16,082 bases of DNA from Thermoleophilaceae bacterium (GTDB lineage: Bacteria > Actinomycetota > Thermoleophilia > Solirubrobacterales > Thermoleophilaceae), in assembly GCA_013812065.1 (NCBI GenBank), contig JACCUC010000334.1:1-16082 (forward strand), in the 5' to 3' direction. The notes beneath the pieces were generated by a model, which saw only the letters and a list, made by a program, of their open reading frames with translations, did not search any database and was not told where the DNA came from. The position numbers and the translations under genes were made by a program. The number at the start of each line of letters is the position of its first letter. Position 1 is the stretch's first letter. Shown here piece after piece: positions 1 through 7,088 of this stretch.

Positions 1-163
1 GCTTCGAGCCGGTCGAGCCGCCGCCCGCCCCGTCGAGGGCCACGCCTCCGCCGCCGGCGGGCTTGGCCCCGCTGTCTGCGCGAAGCAGGTAGGCCCCGCC
101 CACCACGAGCAGTACGGCCGCGACCGCGTAGGCCGCCATCTGTCCCTTTCCCGAGCCGTTCAT
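1..163 (-). CDS. N-terminal part of a membrane-anchored protein, probably ComEA (partial)
   Basis: The gene starts at the ATG at 163 on the minus strand and leaves the window at base 1 after 54 codons, so only the N-terminus is visible. It reads MNGSGKGQ followed by a hydrophobic stretch (about residues 9-27, AAYAVAAVLLVVGGAYLL) and then a Gly/Ala/Pro-rich linker. This is one membrane helix with a short cytoplasmic N-terminus and a flexible extracytoplasmic linker. In many Actinomycetota the gene after leuS in this cluster is comEA, a DNA-uptake protein with exactly this N-terminal layout before SLBB and helix-hairpin-helix domains. Those domains lie outside the window, so the ComEA name rests on position and topology only. 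Its likely control region is the 110 bases between it and the O-methyltransferase gene. Confidence 0.5.
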   Translation of the reverse strand, partial: MNGSGKGQMAAYAVAAVLLVVGGAYLLRADSGAKPAGGGGVALDGAGGGSTGSK

Positions 164-190
164 GTGACGTTCGGGACGCTAGGTCTCGCC

Positions 191-218
191 GCGTTACAGC
201 GGGTGCACGAGCGTTACA
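191..218. repeat. Tandem octamer GCGTTACA, 20-bp period, upstream of the partial comEA-like gene
   Basis: The octamer GCGTTACA occurs at 191-198 and again at 211-218, an exact direct repeat with a 20-bp period, about two helical turns. The palindrome GTGCAC (203-208) sits between the copies. The pair lies 28-55 bases upstream of the ATG at 163. Such phasing would suit a dimeric or tandemly bound regulator. On the minus strand the same bases give TTGTAA and TGTAAC separated by 15 bases, a poor match to a promoter. Function is inferred only. Confidence 0.35.
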
Positions 219-273
219 ACCCGGTGACCACTGAGCCCCGCGGACGCGACAAATCGCGAGTGTGGTGCGCTCG

Positions 274-921
274 TCAGGCCGCCGCCCGCCGCACGAGCGT
301 GATCCCGTCGCGGACGGTGAGTAGTACGCACACGACATCAGGGCCGGAGCGCAACCGGTCGTTGAGCTCCATCAGGGCCCGCGTGCGTTCGTCGCCGTCA
401 TCGGCGTCGACCACTCGACGACTCCAAAGCGTGTTGTCGATGGCGATCAGCCCTCGCTCTGAGAGCTTGGGCAGGACCGCCTCGACGTAGGCGGCGTAGC
501 TCTGCTTGTCGGCGTCGACGAAGACGAGGTCGAAGGGCCCGTCGAGCCCCTCGAGGGTCTCGAGGGCCGGGCCCACGCGCTGCTCGATCCGGTCAGCGTA
601 GGGACTTGCATCGATGTGGCGGCGGGCGACCTCGGCGACCTCCGGGTCGATCTCGCAGGTGACGATGCTCCCGTCCGGAGGAAGGCCCGCGGCCATGGAC
701 AGGGCGGAGTAGCCGCTGAACGTCCCGATCTCGAGCACCCGGCGCGCTCCGGCGGCGAACACGAGCAGCTCGAGGAAGCGGCCCTCCACCGGGCCGGTCA
801 TCATCTGCGGCGTAGAGAGGGTGGCGCGCGTCTCCTCGGCGAGGGCGACGAGGTGCTCGGGCGGCGCGGTCGTGTGCTCCTCGGCGTAGCGCTCGACGTC
901 GGGGTCGACGATGCCGTTCAT
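274..921 (-). CDS. Class I SAM-dependent O-methyltransferase (caffeoyl-CoA/catechol OMT-like)
   Basis: The 215-residue protein has the length and motif order of the Methyltransf_3 family, cytoplasmic SAM- and metal-dependent O-methyltransferases. Visible motifs are the early TGPVEG segment (42-47), SAM motif I VLEIGTFSGYSAL (62-74), the acidic end of the next strand CEIDPE (89-94), and the metal/substrate motif FVDADKQSY (134-142) with the later IDNTLW (161-166). The ATG at 921 is the natural start because the protein begins directly with the family's N-terminal helices; the ribosome-binding site is weak. It lies 39 bases after the acylphosphatase gene on the same strand, so the two may share a transcript. 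The methyl acceptor cannot be read from sequence; bacterial members act on catechols, other phenolics and natural products. Confidence 0.88.
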   Translation of the reverse strand: MNGIVDPDVERYAEEHTTAPPEHLVALAEETRATLSTPQMMTGPVEGRFLELLVFAAGARRVLEIGTFSGYSALSMAAGLPPDGSIVTCEIDPEVAEVARRHIDASPYADRIEQRVGPALETLEGLDGPFDLVFVDADKQSYAAYVEAVLPKLSERGLIAIDNTLWSRRVVDADDGDERTRALMELNDRLRSGPDVVCVLLTVRDGITLVRRAAA

Positions 922-960
922 TCCGCGTCCGGTCCCGTCGAGCCGCGCGGCCGCCGGCGG

Positions 961-1239
961 CTACTGGACCTCGAAGCCCGAAACCCCTTGGGGCTCCTCC
1001 TCATCGGCCTCCACGCTCTCCACATCGGCACTGCTCGGACCCGAGCGACACCAATCGACGAGTCGCTCGACGGCTTGGGGATCGCCCTCGAAGACGGCTT
1101 CGACGGCACCGTCGTCACGGTTTCGCACCCATCCGGCGACGCCCTGGCGCTCGGCCTCGTCACGCGTCGAGTCGCGGAAGAAGACGCCCTGGACGCCTCC
1201 GTGGACGACGACGTGCCGGCGGGTTAGGCCGTCGCTCAT
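961..1239 (-). CDS. acyP: Acylphosphatase
   Basis: This 92-residue protein matches the usual acylphosphatase size of 90-100 residues. The enzyme hydrolyses acyl phosphates to a carboxylate and phosphate in the cytoplasm. The signature loop GGVQGVFFRDSTRDEA near the N-terminus holds the phosphate-binding loop and catalytic Arg, and GWVRNRDDGAVEAVFEG holds the catalytic Asn and second signature. The ATG at 1239 is chosen because a clear GGAGG (1247-1251 on the minus strand) lies 7 bases upstream; a TTG at 1245 in the same frame would leave no spacing from that site. It is 39 bases upstream of the O-methyltransferase and 99 bases downstream of the LOG-like gene. The C-terminal tail is Asp/Glu-rich. 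Identification is secure; its physiological substrate is not known. Confidence 0.93.
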   Translation of the reverse strand: MSDGLTRRHVVVHGGVQGVFFRDSTRDEAERQGVAGWVRNRDDGAVEAVFEGDPQAVERLVDWCRSGPSSADVESVEADEEEPQGVSGFEVQ

Positions 1240-1338
1240 GGCCAAGCCTCCGTCAGACGTCCCGCGAGCGGCGCAGGGAGCGAGGGGTCAGAGATCGCCA
1301 TGGAAGCGGCGGTACCCACACGCACTCGCGCGTGAACC

Positions 1339-1821
1339 TCAGCGCGGCCGAGCCCCCGCGAGCGTGAGTGCCCGCTCGACCGCTTCGGCGGCCGACTCCA
1401 CCCGCTCGACGTCGTCGATCGCCAGCCCTGCCCGCGCGAGCTCCCAAGTGGCGATCCCGACCACCGGAGTCCCCGCCTTGAGCGCCAGCGCGATCTCCGC
1501 GAGCGTCCCGTAGCCGCCTCCGACCGCAATCACCGCCTCCCCCGACCGCACGACGAGGACGTTGCGCGCCTCTCCCAGCCCCGTGGGGATCACGACGTCG
1601 ACGAACCGGTTGGCCGCCCCGCGGTCGGTTCCCGGCAGCAGTCCGACCGTCGACCCGCCCGCCCTCCGAGCGCCGCGACAGGCGGCCTCCATGACCCCGC
1701 CGAGCCCTCCGCACACGAGGACGGCCCCCGCCTCGGCGAGCCTCGCCCCCACCTGCTCGGCCATCGCCACGAGCTCCGAGCCGGCCTCGCCGGCGCCGAC
1801 CACGGCGAGCTGAGGACACAT
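1339..1821 (-). CDS. LOG-like/TIGR00725 family Rossmann-fold nucleotide-binding protein
   Basis: The product is about 160 residues and has the SLOG/lysine-decarboxylase-like fold: an N-terminal strand LAVVGAGEAGSEL, the segment VLVCGGLGGVMEAACRGA, then TGLGEARNVLVV and GGGYGTLAEIALAL, which corresponds to the PGGxGTxxE motif of LOG cytokinin-activating phosphoribohydrolases. The divergent GGGYGT form is typical of the TIGR00725 subgroup, whose substrate is not established, so a cytokinin role should not be assumed. A GTG at 1842 follows directly on the crtB stop codon and is a possible start, giving 167 residues. I prefer the ATG at 1821, which has GGAG 11 bases upstream and gives an N-terminus MCPQLAVVG that fits the first strand. 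Either way it is translated right after crtB and is probably in the crtI-crtB transcript. Confidence 0.8.
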   Translation of the reverse strand: MCPQLAVVGAGEAGSELVAMAEQVGARLAEAGAVLVCGGLGGVMEAACRGARRAGGSTVGLLPGTDRGAANRFVDVVIPTGLGEARNVLVVRSGEAVIAVGGGYGTLAEIALALKAGTPVVGIATWELARAGLAIDDVERVESAAEAVERALTLAGARPR

Positions 1822-1842
1822 GGTCGCGGCGGCTCCGTCCAC

Positions 1843-2658
1843 TTATCGGGTCGGCAGCCCGTGCCGCGCCGCGAGCGCGAGCTTGCGCCGGCGCGAGACC
1901 ACCGCCCGCCGTCCCGAGCGCCCGTAGCCGTCGCGCTCGATCTTGCGCAGGATCTCGCGGTACATGACGGCGGCCGCACGCACCGCAGGCCGTCCGCGTG
2001 CCAGCTTGCGCACGCCGGCGAGGCCCTGCTCGTAGTCGGCGTCGGCCCGGGCGATCTGCTCCCGCATGAGGCGTTCGCGGCCCTCGGCGCCGTCGCCGCC
2101 GTGGCGGTCGAGCGCCTCGCGGGGAAGGTAGACGCGCCCGCGCGCACCGTCCTCCTCGAGGTCGCGCAGGATGTTGGTCCGCTGCATGGCCATCCCCAGC
2201 GCGGCCGCATCCCGCTCGGCCGGCGCCCGCGTACCGAGCACCGCCGACATGACGACCCCAACCGTCCCGGCGACCCGATAGCAGTACTCGTCGAGGTCGG
2301 CCTCGGTGACGATGGCCCGCGCGGCGAGGTCGTCGCGCATACCACGGCAGAAGTCGACCAGGGCGGGGCGGGGAAGCGGGTGCCGGGCGTCGACCTCGGC
2401 GAGCAGGCGAGCCTCGCGGGAGCCGCGAGGGCCACCGCGAGCCCAGCGCTCGACGGCCTCGATCCGGGCCTCGGCACCCGGCTGGCCGTGGTCGACCGCG
2501 TCGTCGAGGGTCCGGAAGACGAGGTAGAGCCGGTAGACGTCGTCGCGGACCGCCGCCGGGAGGATGCGGCACGCCAGCGCGAACGTGCGCGCGACCCGGC
2601 GGGTGGTGGCACGTGCCACCTCGAGGTCGGGGTCAGGCGGCGAGCGGCGCGCGAGCAC
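1843..2658 (-). CDS. crtB: Phytoene/squalene synthase family protein, probably phytoene synthase
   Basis: This 271-residue protein belongs to the head-to-head prenyl synthase family. Phytoene synthase condenses two geranylgeranyl diphosphates to phytoene, the first committed carotenoid step. The first Asp-rich motif is RTLDDAVDH (about residues 49-57), YCYRVAGTVG lies mid-protein, and the second Asp-rich motif is QRTNILRDLEED. The GTG at 2658 is chosen because a strong GAGGAGG lies just upstream, and it overlaps the crtI stop by 26 bases, indicating translational coupling. The C-terminus ends in an Arg-rich segment as in many CrtB proteins. Pairing with crtI supports phytoene rather than squalene synthesis, but the HpnC/HpnD squalene enzymes share these motifs, so the substrate is inferred from context. 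Confidence 0.88.
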   Translation of the reverse strand: MLARRSPPDPDLEVARATTRRVARTFALACRILPAAVRDDVYRLYLVFRTLDDAVDHGQPGAEARIEAVERWARGGPRGSREARLLAEVDARHPLPRPALVDFCRGMRDDLAARAIVTEADLDEYCYRVAGTVGVVMSAVLGTRAPAERDAAALGMAMQRTNILRDLEEDGARGRVYLPREALDRHGGDGAEGRERLMREQIARADADYEQGLAGVRKLARGRPAVRAAAVMYREILRKIERDGYGRSGRRAVVSRRRKLALAARHGLPTR

Positions 2659-4108
2659 GGTCCTCCTCGATCAGCTTCGCGGTCACCTCGGCCCCGAGCA
2701 CCACGCCCGGCACGCCCGCCCCGGGATGCGTCCCCCCGCCGACGTAGTAGAGCCCCGCGACCGAGCGGTCGCGGTTGGGCTGGCGAAAGTAGGCCGACTG
2801 GTGCAGGGTCGGCTCGACGGCAAAGGCGTTGCCGAGCACGGCGCCAAGCTCCGAGCGGAAGTCCTCGGGGGTCATCTGGTGCTCGACGACGATCGACTCC
2901 TCGAGCCCCTCGAGCCCGAAGCTGCGCTCGTAGTCGGCCACCAGGCGGTCGCGCAGCGGCCTGGCCTCGCGCTCCCAGTCGATCGGCGCGGAGAGGTTGG
3001 GCACCGGTAGCAGGGCGTAGATCGAGTCGCCCCCGGGGGCGGCCATGGCCGGCTCGGTCCGCGAGGGCGCGTGGACGTAGGTCGAAAGCTCGCGTGGGAG
3101 GGTCTTTCCGCGGGTGACCCCGGCGATCGTCTCGCGGTAGTCGCGCCCGAGCAGGAGCGTGTGGTGGAGGAGCTTGCGCTGCGGGCGGTCGGTCCCGAGG
3201 AAGAGGAGGTAGCACGACATGGTCGGCCGCAGGCGTCGCAGCGGTGGGCGGCGGCCGAGGAGCTCGTGGGTCGAGAGCACGTCGGCGTTCGAGACGACGA
3301 CGTCGGCGCCGATGCGCTCGCCGCCCGCAAGCACCACGCCCGTGACGCGCCCCGCTCCCCCGCGCCGGTCGCTCGCGCGCTCGATGCGCTCGACCGCCGC
3401 TCCGCAGCGGACCTCGAGCGGACGCGCCATGGCCTCGACGAGCGAGTAGGTGCCGCCCTCGGCGTACCAGCCGCCGTCGAGGACCTGGAGGTAGACGAGC
3501 GCGGCGTAGATCGCGGGCACCCGGAACGGATCGCCACCGATGAACAGCGAGTGGAAGGAGAAGGCCTCGCGAATGCGCGGGTGCTCGAAGTGGCGCGCCA
3601 CGAAGCGGTGGAGCCCCGTGGCGGCGCCGAGGCGCAGCATGGTCGGCAGCAGTGCGGCGAGGTCGCGCGCGCGCAGGAAGGGCTGGCGGCCGGCGGCGAG
3701 GATGCCCTGCTCGTAGATCGGCTTGACCGCCGCGAGAAAGCCGTCGAGGGCGGTGGCGTCGCGGGAGGAGAACCCGGCGATCCCTTCTCTCAGGCGGTCG
3801 CGGTCGCTCGTGAAGTCGAGCTCGCGCTCGTCGTCGGCCCAGCGGATCCGGTAGAGCGGATCGAGGCGCCTGAGGGTGACCTCGCGGTGGAGGTCGAGCC
3901 CCGCGGCGGCGAAGGTCTCCTCGAGCGTCCACGGCATGGTGATGAGCGAGGGACCCATGTCCCACGTGTAGCCGGCGTCCCGGAGCTGGTACGCGCGCCC
4001 GCCCGGGCGCTCGCGCCGGTCGACCACGGTTACCTCGTGGCCCGCCCCCTGAAGGCGGAGCGCAACCGCGAGCCCGCCGAGCCCGGCGCCGACGACGACG
4101 ATCCTCAT
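2633..4108 (-). CDS. crtI: Phytoene desaturase (CrtI-type)
   Basis: The 491-residue protein is a full-length FAD-dependent CrtI-type desaturase, which introduces double bases of conjugation into phytoene on the way to lycopene, at the membrane surface. The N-terminus IVVVGAGLGGLAVALRL is the dinucleotide-binding fold with GxGxxG, followed by the conserved ERPGGRAY and TWDMGPSLI. The C-terminal signature GLYYVGGGTHPGAGVPGV followed by GAEVTAKLI is the CrtI FAD-binding motif, which separates it from HpnE-type desaturases. The ATG at 4108 starts the family N-terminus directly; no good Shine-Dalgarno is seen. It overlaps crtB by 26 bases and starts 80 bases after the leuS stop, so it may have its own promoter or be read through from leuS. 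The number of desaturation steps cannot be told from sequence. Confidence 0.93.
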   Translation of the reverse strand: MRIVVVGAGLGGLAVALRLQGAGHEVTVVDRRERPGGRAYQLRDAGYTWDMGPSLITMPWTLEETFAAAGLDLHREVTLRRLDPLYRIRWADDERELDFTSDRDRLREGIAGFSSRDATALDGFLAAVKPIYEQGILAAGRQPFLRARDLAALLPTMLRLGAATGLHRFVARHFEHPRIREAFSFHSLFIGGDPFRVPAIYAALVYLQVLDGGWYAEGGTYSLVEAMARPLEVRCGAAVERIERASDRRGGAGRVTGVVLAGGERIGADVVVSNADVLSTHELLGRRPPLRRLRPTMSCYLLFLGTDRPQRKLLHHTLLLGRDYRETIAGVTRGKTLPRELSTYVHAPSRTEPAMAAPGGDSIYALLPVPNLSAPIDWEREARPLRDRLVADYERSFGLEGLEESIVVEHQMTPEDFRSELGAVLGNAFAVEPTLHQSAYFRQPNRDRSVAGLYYVGGGTHPGAGVPGVVLGAEVTAKLIEEDRARAPLAA

Positions 4109-4188
4109 CGCGGACGAGGTGTGAGCTGTCGGTTCATCCTGTGGCCACTACGCAGCGGGGCCCGGCGCCGGATCGCCGACCCGTCCGG

Positions 4189-6660
4189 TCAGCGCACCAC
4201 GAAGTTGACGAGCCGCCCCGGTACGACGACGGTCTTCACGATCTGGCCGCCGTCGAGCTGAGCCGCCACCTTCTCCGAGCCGAGCGCGAGCCGCTCCTGG
4301 TCCTCCTGCGATGCGTCGGCCGGCGCGGCGACGCGGTCGCGCAGCTTGCCGTTGACCTGAACGATGAGCTCGAAGGTCTCGCTGGTGAGCAGGGCCGGGT
4401 CGGCCTCCGGCCACGGCTGCTCCCAGACGCGCGCGCCGGTGAGCAGCTCGTAGACCTCGCTCCCGAGGTGAGGGGCGAAGGGGAAGATGAGCGAGCCCGC
4501 CGTGGCCACGGCGAAACGCAGCTGCGGGGCGCCCGCGGGCCTGGCCGCGAGCTCGTCCTTGTAGCGATAGGCGTCGTTGACGAGCTCGATGACCGCGGCG
4601 ATGGCGGTGTTGAAGGCGAAGCGTTCGCCGAGGTCCGAGGTCACCTTGCCGATGGCCCAGTGGGCCTTGCGCAGGAGTGCTGTGGGCTCTGCGAGGTCGC
4701 CGTCGCCCTCGCTCGGCGTCTGCTCGGCCACCTCGTCGGCGAGCCGCCAGAGCCGCGCCAGAAAGCGATGGATCCCTCCCACTCCCTCGTCGGACCAGTC
4801 GGCATCCTGGTCGGGGGGACCGATGTAGAGGATGTAGCAGCGGGCCGTGTCCGCCCCGTAGCGCTCGACGTAGTCGCGCGGGGATATCACGTTGCCCCGC
4901 GACTTCGCCATCTTCGCGCCCTCGCGCGTGATCATCCCCTGGGTGAAGAGGCTGGCGAACGGCTCCTCGAAGCCGAGCAGGTCGAGATCGGCGAGCGCCT
5001 TGGTGAAGAAGCGCGCGTACATGAGGTGGAGGATGGCGTGCTCGACCCCCCCGATGTACTGGTCGACCGGCATCCAGTAGTCGCCGATCTCGCGGTCGAA
5101 GGCCGCCTCGGCGTTGCGCGCGTCGCAGTAGCGCAGGAAGTACCACGAGGAGTCGACGAAGGTGTCCATGGTGTCGGTCTCGCGCCGGGCCGCGCCGCCG
5201 CAGCTCGGACACTCGGTCTCCACCCATTCGGTCGCGGCGGCGAGCGGGGACCGGCCCTTGGGCGCGTAGTCCTGGACGTCGGGGAGCTCGACGGGTAGCT
5301 CGTCGTCTGGCACGGCCACGAGCCCGCACCGCTCGCAGTGGACGATCGGGATCGGGCAGCCCCAGTAGCGCTGGCGCGAGATGAGCCAGTCGCGCAGGCG
5401 GAAGCTGACCGCCGGTCGGCCTAGGCCTTCCTCGGCCAGCCAGGCGACGATCTCGTCGAAGGCATCTCGATTGTGGCGGCCGTCGAAACGACCGGAGTTG
5501 ACCATCTCGCCATCACCTGTGTAAGGCAGGTGGACTGGATCTTCGCCCCCCTCCTCGCCGGGCGCCCGCACGACCTCCCGAACCGGCAGCTCGAAGGCCT
5601 GGGCGAACTCGTGGTCGCGCTCGTCGTGAGCGGGGACGGCCATGATCGCGCCCGTCCCGTACTCCATCAGCACGTAGTCGGCAACGTAGACCGGGATCTG
5701 CTCGCCGTTGACCGGGTTGGTCACCGTTCGTCCGAGCGGGATCCCGGTCTTCTCGCGCAGCTCGGAGCCGCGCTGCTCGGGCGGCTCGGCGACCGCGCGG
5801 TCGACGTAGGAACGCACCTCGGGCGAGTCGTTCAGCTTCAACACGTCGGGATGCTCGGGAGCGAGCACGAAGAATGTCGCTCCGAAGAGCGTGTCCGGCC
5901 GGGTCGTGAACACCGGATAGTCGGTGCCGAGCTCCTCGCAACGGAAGACGACCTCGGCACCGTGCGAGCGGCCGATCCAATTGCGCTGCATGGTCTTGAC
6001 GTGCTCGGGCCAGTCGAGCGAGTCGAGGTCGTCGAGGAGTCGGTCGGCGTAGTCGGTGATGCGGAAGAACCACTGCTCGAGCTGCCTCGCCACCACGGGC
6101 GTGCCGCAGCGCTCGCACACCCCGTCCCGGGCCTGCTCGTTGGCGAGCACGGTCTCGTCGGTCGGACACCACTTGACCGCCGCGTCGCGCCGGTAGGCGA
6201 GCCCGCGCTCGAACAGCCGCAGGAAGATCCACTGGGTCCAGCGGTAGTAGTCGGGCTCGTGCGTGCCGAACTCGCGCGACCAGTCGATCGAGATGCCCCA
6301 CGAGCGGAATTGCTCGCGAAACTGGGCGATCGAGGCTTCGGTCGACTCGCGTGGATGGCGACCGGTCTTGATGGCGTGGTTCTCGGCCGGCAGCCCAAAG
6401 GCGTCGTAGCCCATCGGGTGCAGCACGCGCTCGCCGCGCCGGCGGCGAAAGTGGGCGATCGCGTCGCCGATCGAGTAGCACTTGAGGTGCCCCATGTGCG
6501 GCTCGCCCGAGGGGTAGGGGAGCATCTCGAGGACATAGGACTTGTCGGCCGCCGCCGCGGGCAAGGAGGCCGCGGGCTCGTTCGAGACCTCCCACGTGCG
6601 CTCCTGTGCCCAGATGCGCTGCCACTTGGGCTCGATCTGCGTGGGGTCGTAGCGGCGCAT
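4189..6660 (-). CDS. leuS: Leucyl-tRNA synthetase
   Basis: The 823-residue class I synthetase charges tRNA-Leu with leucine in the cytoplasm. The ATP-binding HIGH motif appears as HMGH (residues 55-58, in PYPSGEPHMGHL) and KMSKS as KMAKS (about 583-587). The CP1 editing domain is present, with the Thr-rich TTRPDTLFG and YGTGAIMAVPAHDERD carrying the editing-site Asp. Two Cys pairs (CERCG and CPSCGG) suggest zinc-binding ribbons. The start at 6660 gives MRRYDPTQIEPKWQ, the usual bacterial N-terminus. The frame stays open upstream to 6879, and ATG 6705 is possible, but neither start has a clear ribosome-binding site and the extra residues do not look like LeuRS. The C-terminus ends normally at FVVR, so the gene is complete. 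Confidence 0.97.
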   Translation of the reverse strand: MRRYDPTQIEPKWQRIWAQERTWEVSNEPAASLPAAAADKSYVLEMLPYPSGEPHMGHLKCYSIGDAIAHFRRRRGERVLHPMGYDAFGLPAENHAIKTGRHPRESTEASIAQFREQFRSWGISIDWSREFGTHEPDYYRWTQWIFLRLFERGLAYRRDAAVKWCPTDETVLANEQARDGVCERCGTPVVARQLEQWFFRITDYADRLLDDLDSLDWPEHVKTMQRNWIGRSHGAEVVFRCEELGTDYPVFTTRPDTLFGATFFVLAPEHPDVLKLNDSPEVRSYVDRAVAEPPEQRGSELREKTGIPLGRTVTNPVNGEQIPVYVADYVLMEYGTGAIMAVPAHDERDHEFAQAFELPVREVVRAPGEEGGEDPVHLPYTGDGEMVNSGRFDGRHNRDAFDEIVAWLAEEGLGRPAVSFRLRDWLISRQRYWGCPIPIVHCERCGLVAVPDDELPVELPDVQDYAPKGRSPLAAATEWVETECPSCGGAARRETDTMDTFVDSSWYFLRYCDARNAEAAFDREIGDYWMPVDQYIGGVEHAILHLMYARFFTKALADLDLLGFEEPFASLFTQGMITREGAKMAKSRGNVISPRDYVERYGADTARCYILYIGPPDQDADWSDEGVGGIHRFLARLWRLADEVAEQTPSEGDGDLAEPTALLRKAHWAIGKVTSDLGERFAFNTAIAAVIELVNDAYRYKDELAARPAGAPQLRFAVATAGSLIFPFAPHLGSEVYELLTGARVWEQPWPEADPALLTSETFELIVQVNGKLRDRVAAPADASQEDQERLALGSEKVAAQLDGGQIVKTVVVPGRLVNFVVR

Positions 6661-6875
6661 CGCGATGAGCAGGTTATCGGCGGGCGGGTGATCTTCTGCG
6701 CGCATCGGGCACCGCGCGGCCGGGGTGCGGACGGCTCGGCGCTCCGGTTGCCTCATCCCTCGATGGGAGGCCGCAGTCGCTTCGAACCAGCAACGTCCAG
6801 GGAGGTGCGGTACGAGGATCAGCTCAAGCGGATCTGTGCCCGACGCGCCGGACAGCGTGCAGCCGACGCGGCAGG

Positions 6876-7088
6876 TCAAGCCGGAGGAGTAGGGCTATCG
6901 GATGTCAGGGCGACGCCTCCGGGCGGTCGATGAGCTCGCGCATGGGAGCTATCCGGCGTAAGTCGGACATACGGACGACCTCGCCGGGTTACCCGGATGT
7001 CCTCCCCCGCGGCCGCGCGCTCGAGATACCAGCCGAACCGGTTGCGGACCTCGTGAGCGCCGACGACCGTCTCGCGACGGTTGTCCTG
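6876..7088 (-). pseudogene. Phd/YefM-type antitoxin-like segment without its own start codon
   Basis: Directly 3' of the tRNA, codons from about 7073 read ETVVGAHEVRNRFG then LERAAAGEDIRVTRRGRPYVRL, which is the DNA-binding N-terminal half of the Phd/YefM antitoxin family (prevent-host-death). No ATG, GTG or TTG occurs in this frame between the tRNA and this segment, so it cannot start independently unless an unusual codon is used. After the RLTP motif the frame becomes unlike an antitoxin; another frame reads MRELIDRPEASP and stops at 6905-6907, which would make a credible antitoxin tail. This suggests a frameshift around 6945-6955. No toxin gene (PIN, RelE or Doc type) follows. It is probably a remnant, or it is made only as the tail of the upstream nuclease frame. 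Confidence 0.5.

Noticed and set aside
1590..3965. A 791-residue open frame on the minus strand across the LOG, crtB and crtI genes
   Set aside because: It is Arg/Pro/Ala-rich out-of-frame reading of GC-rich genes; the overlapping frames carry clear crtB and crtI motifs.
6661..6875. T-box or other tRNA-responsive leader upstream of leuS, and a possible second tRNA suggested by GGTTCGAA on the minus strand
   Set aside because: No T-box core (TGGnACCGCG-type) could be found, and the sequence around GGTTCGAA does not form a T-stem or cloverleaf. Nothing else was recognised in these 215 bases.
4189..6879. Longer leuS starting upstream at 6879 or 6705
   Set aside because: The extra residues are unlike LeuRS and have no ribosome-binding site; MRRYDPTQIEPKW at 6660 is the family N-terminus.
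6706..6904. A toxin gene (PIN, RelE or Doc type) after the Phd-like segment
   Set aside because: None of the three minus-strand frames shows toxin motifs or a credible start and length.
5473..6933. A 486-residue plus-strand open frame opposite leuS
   Set aside because: It is the antisense shadow of the leuS coding sequence with no recognisable motifs.
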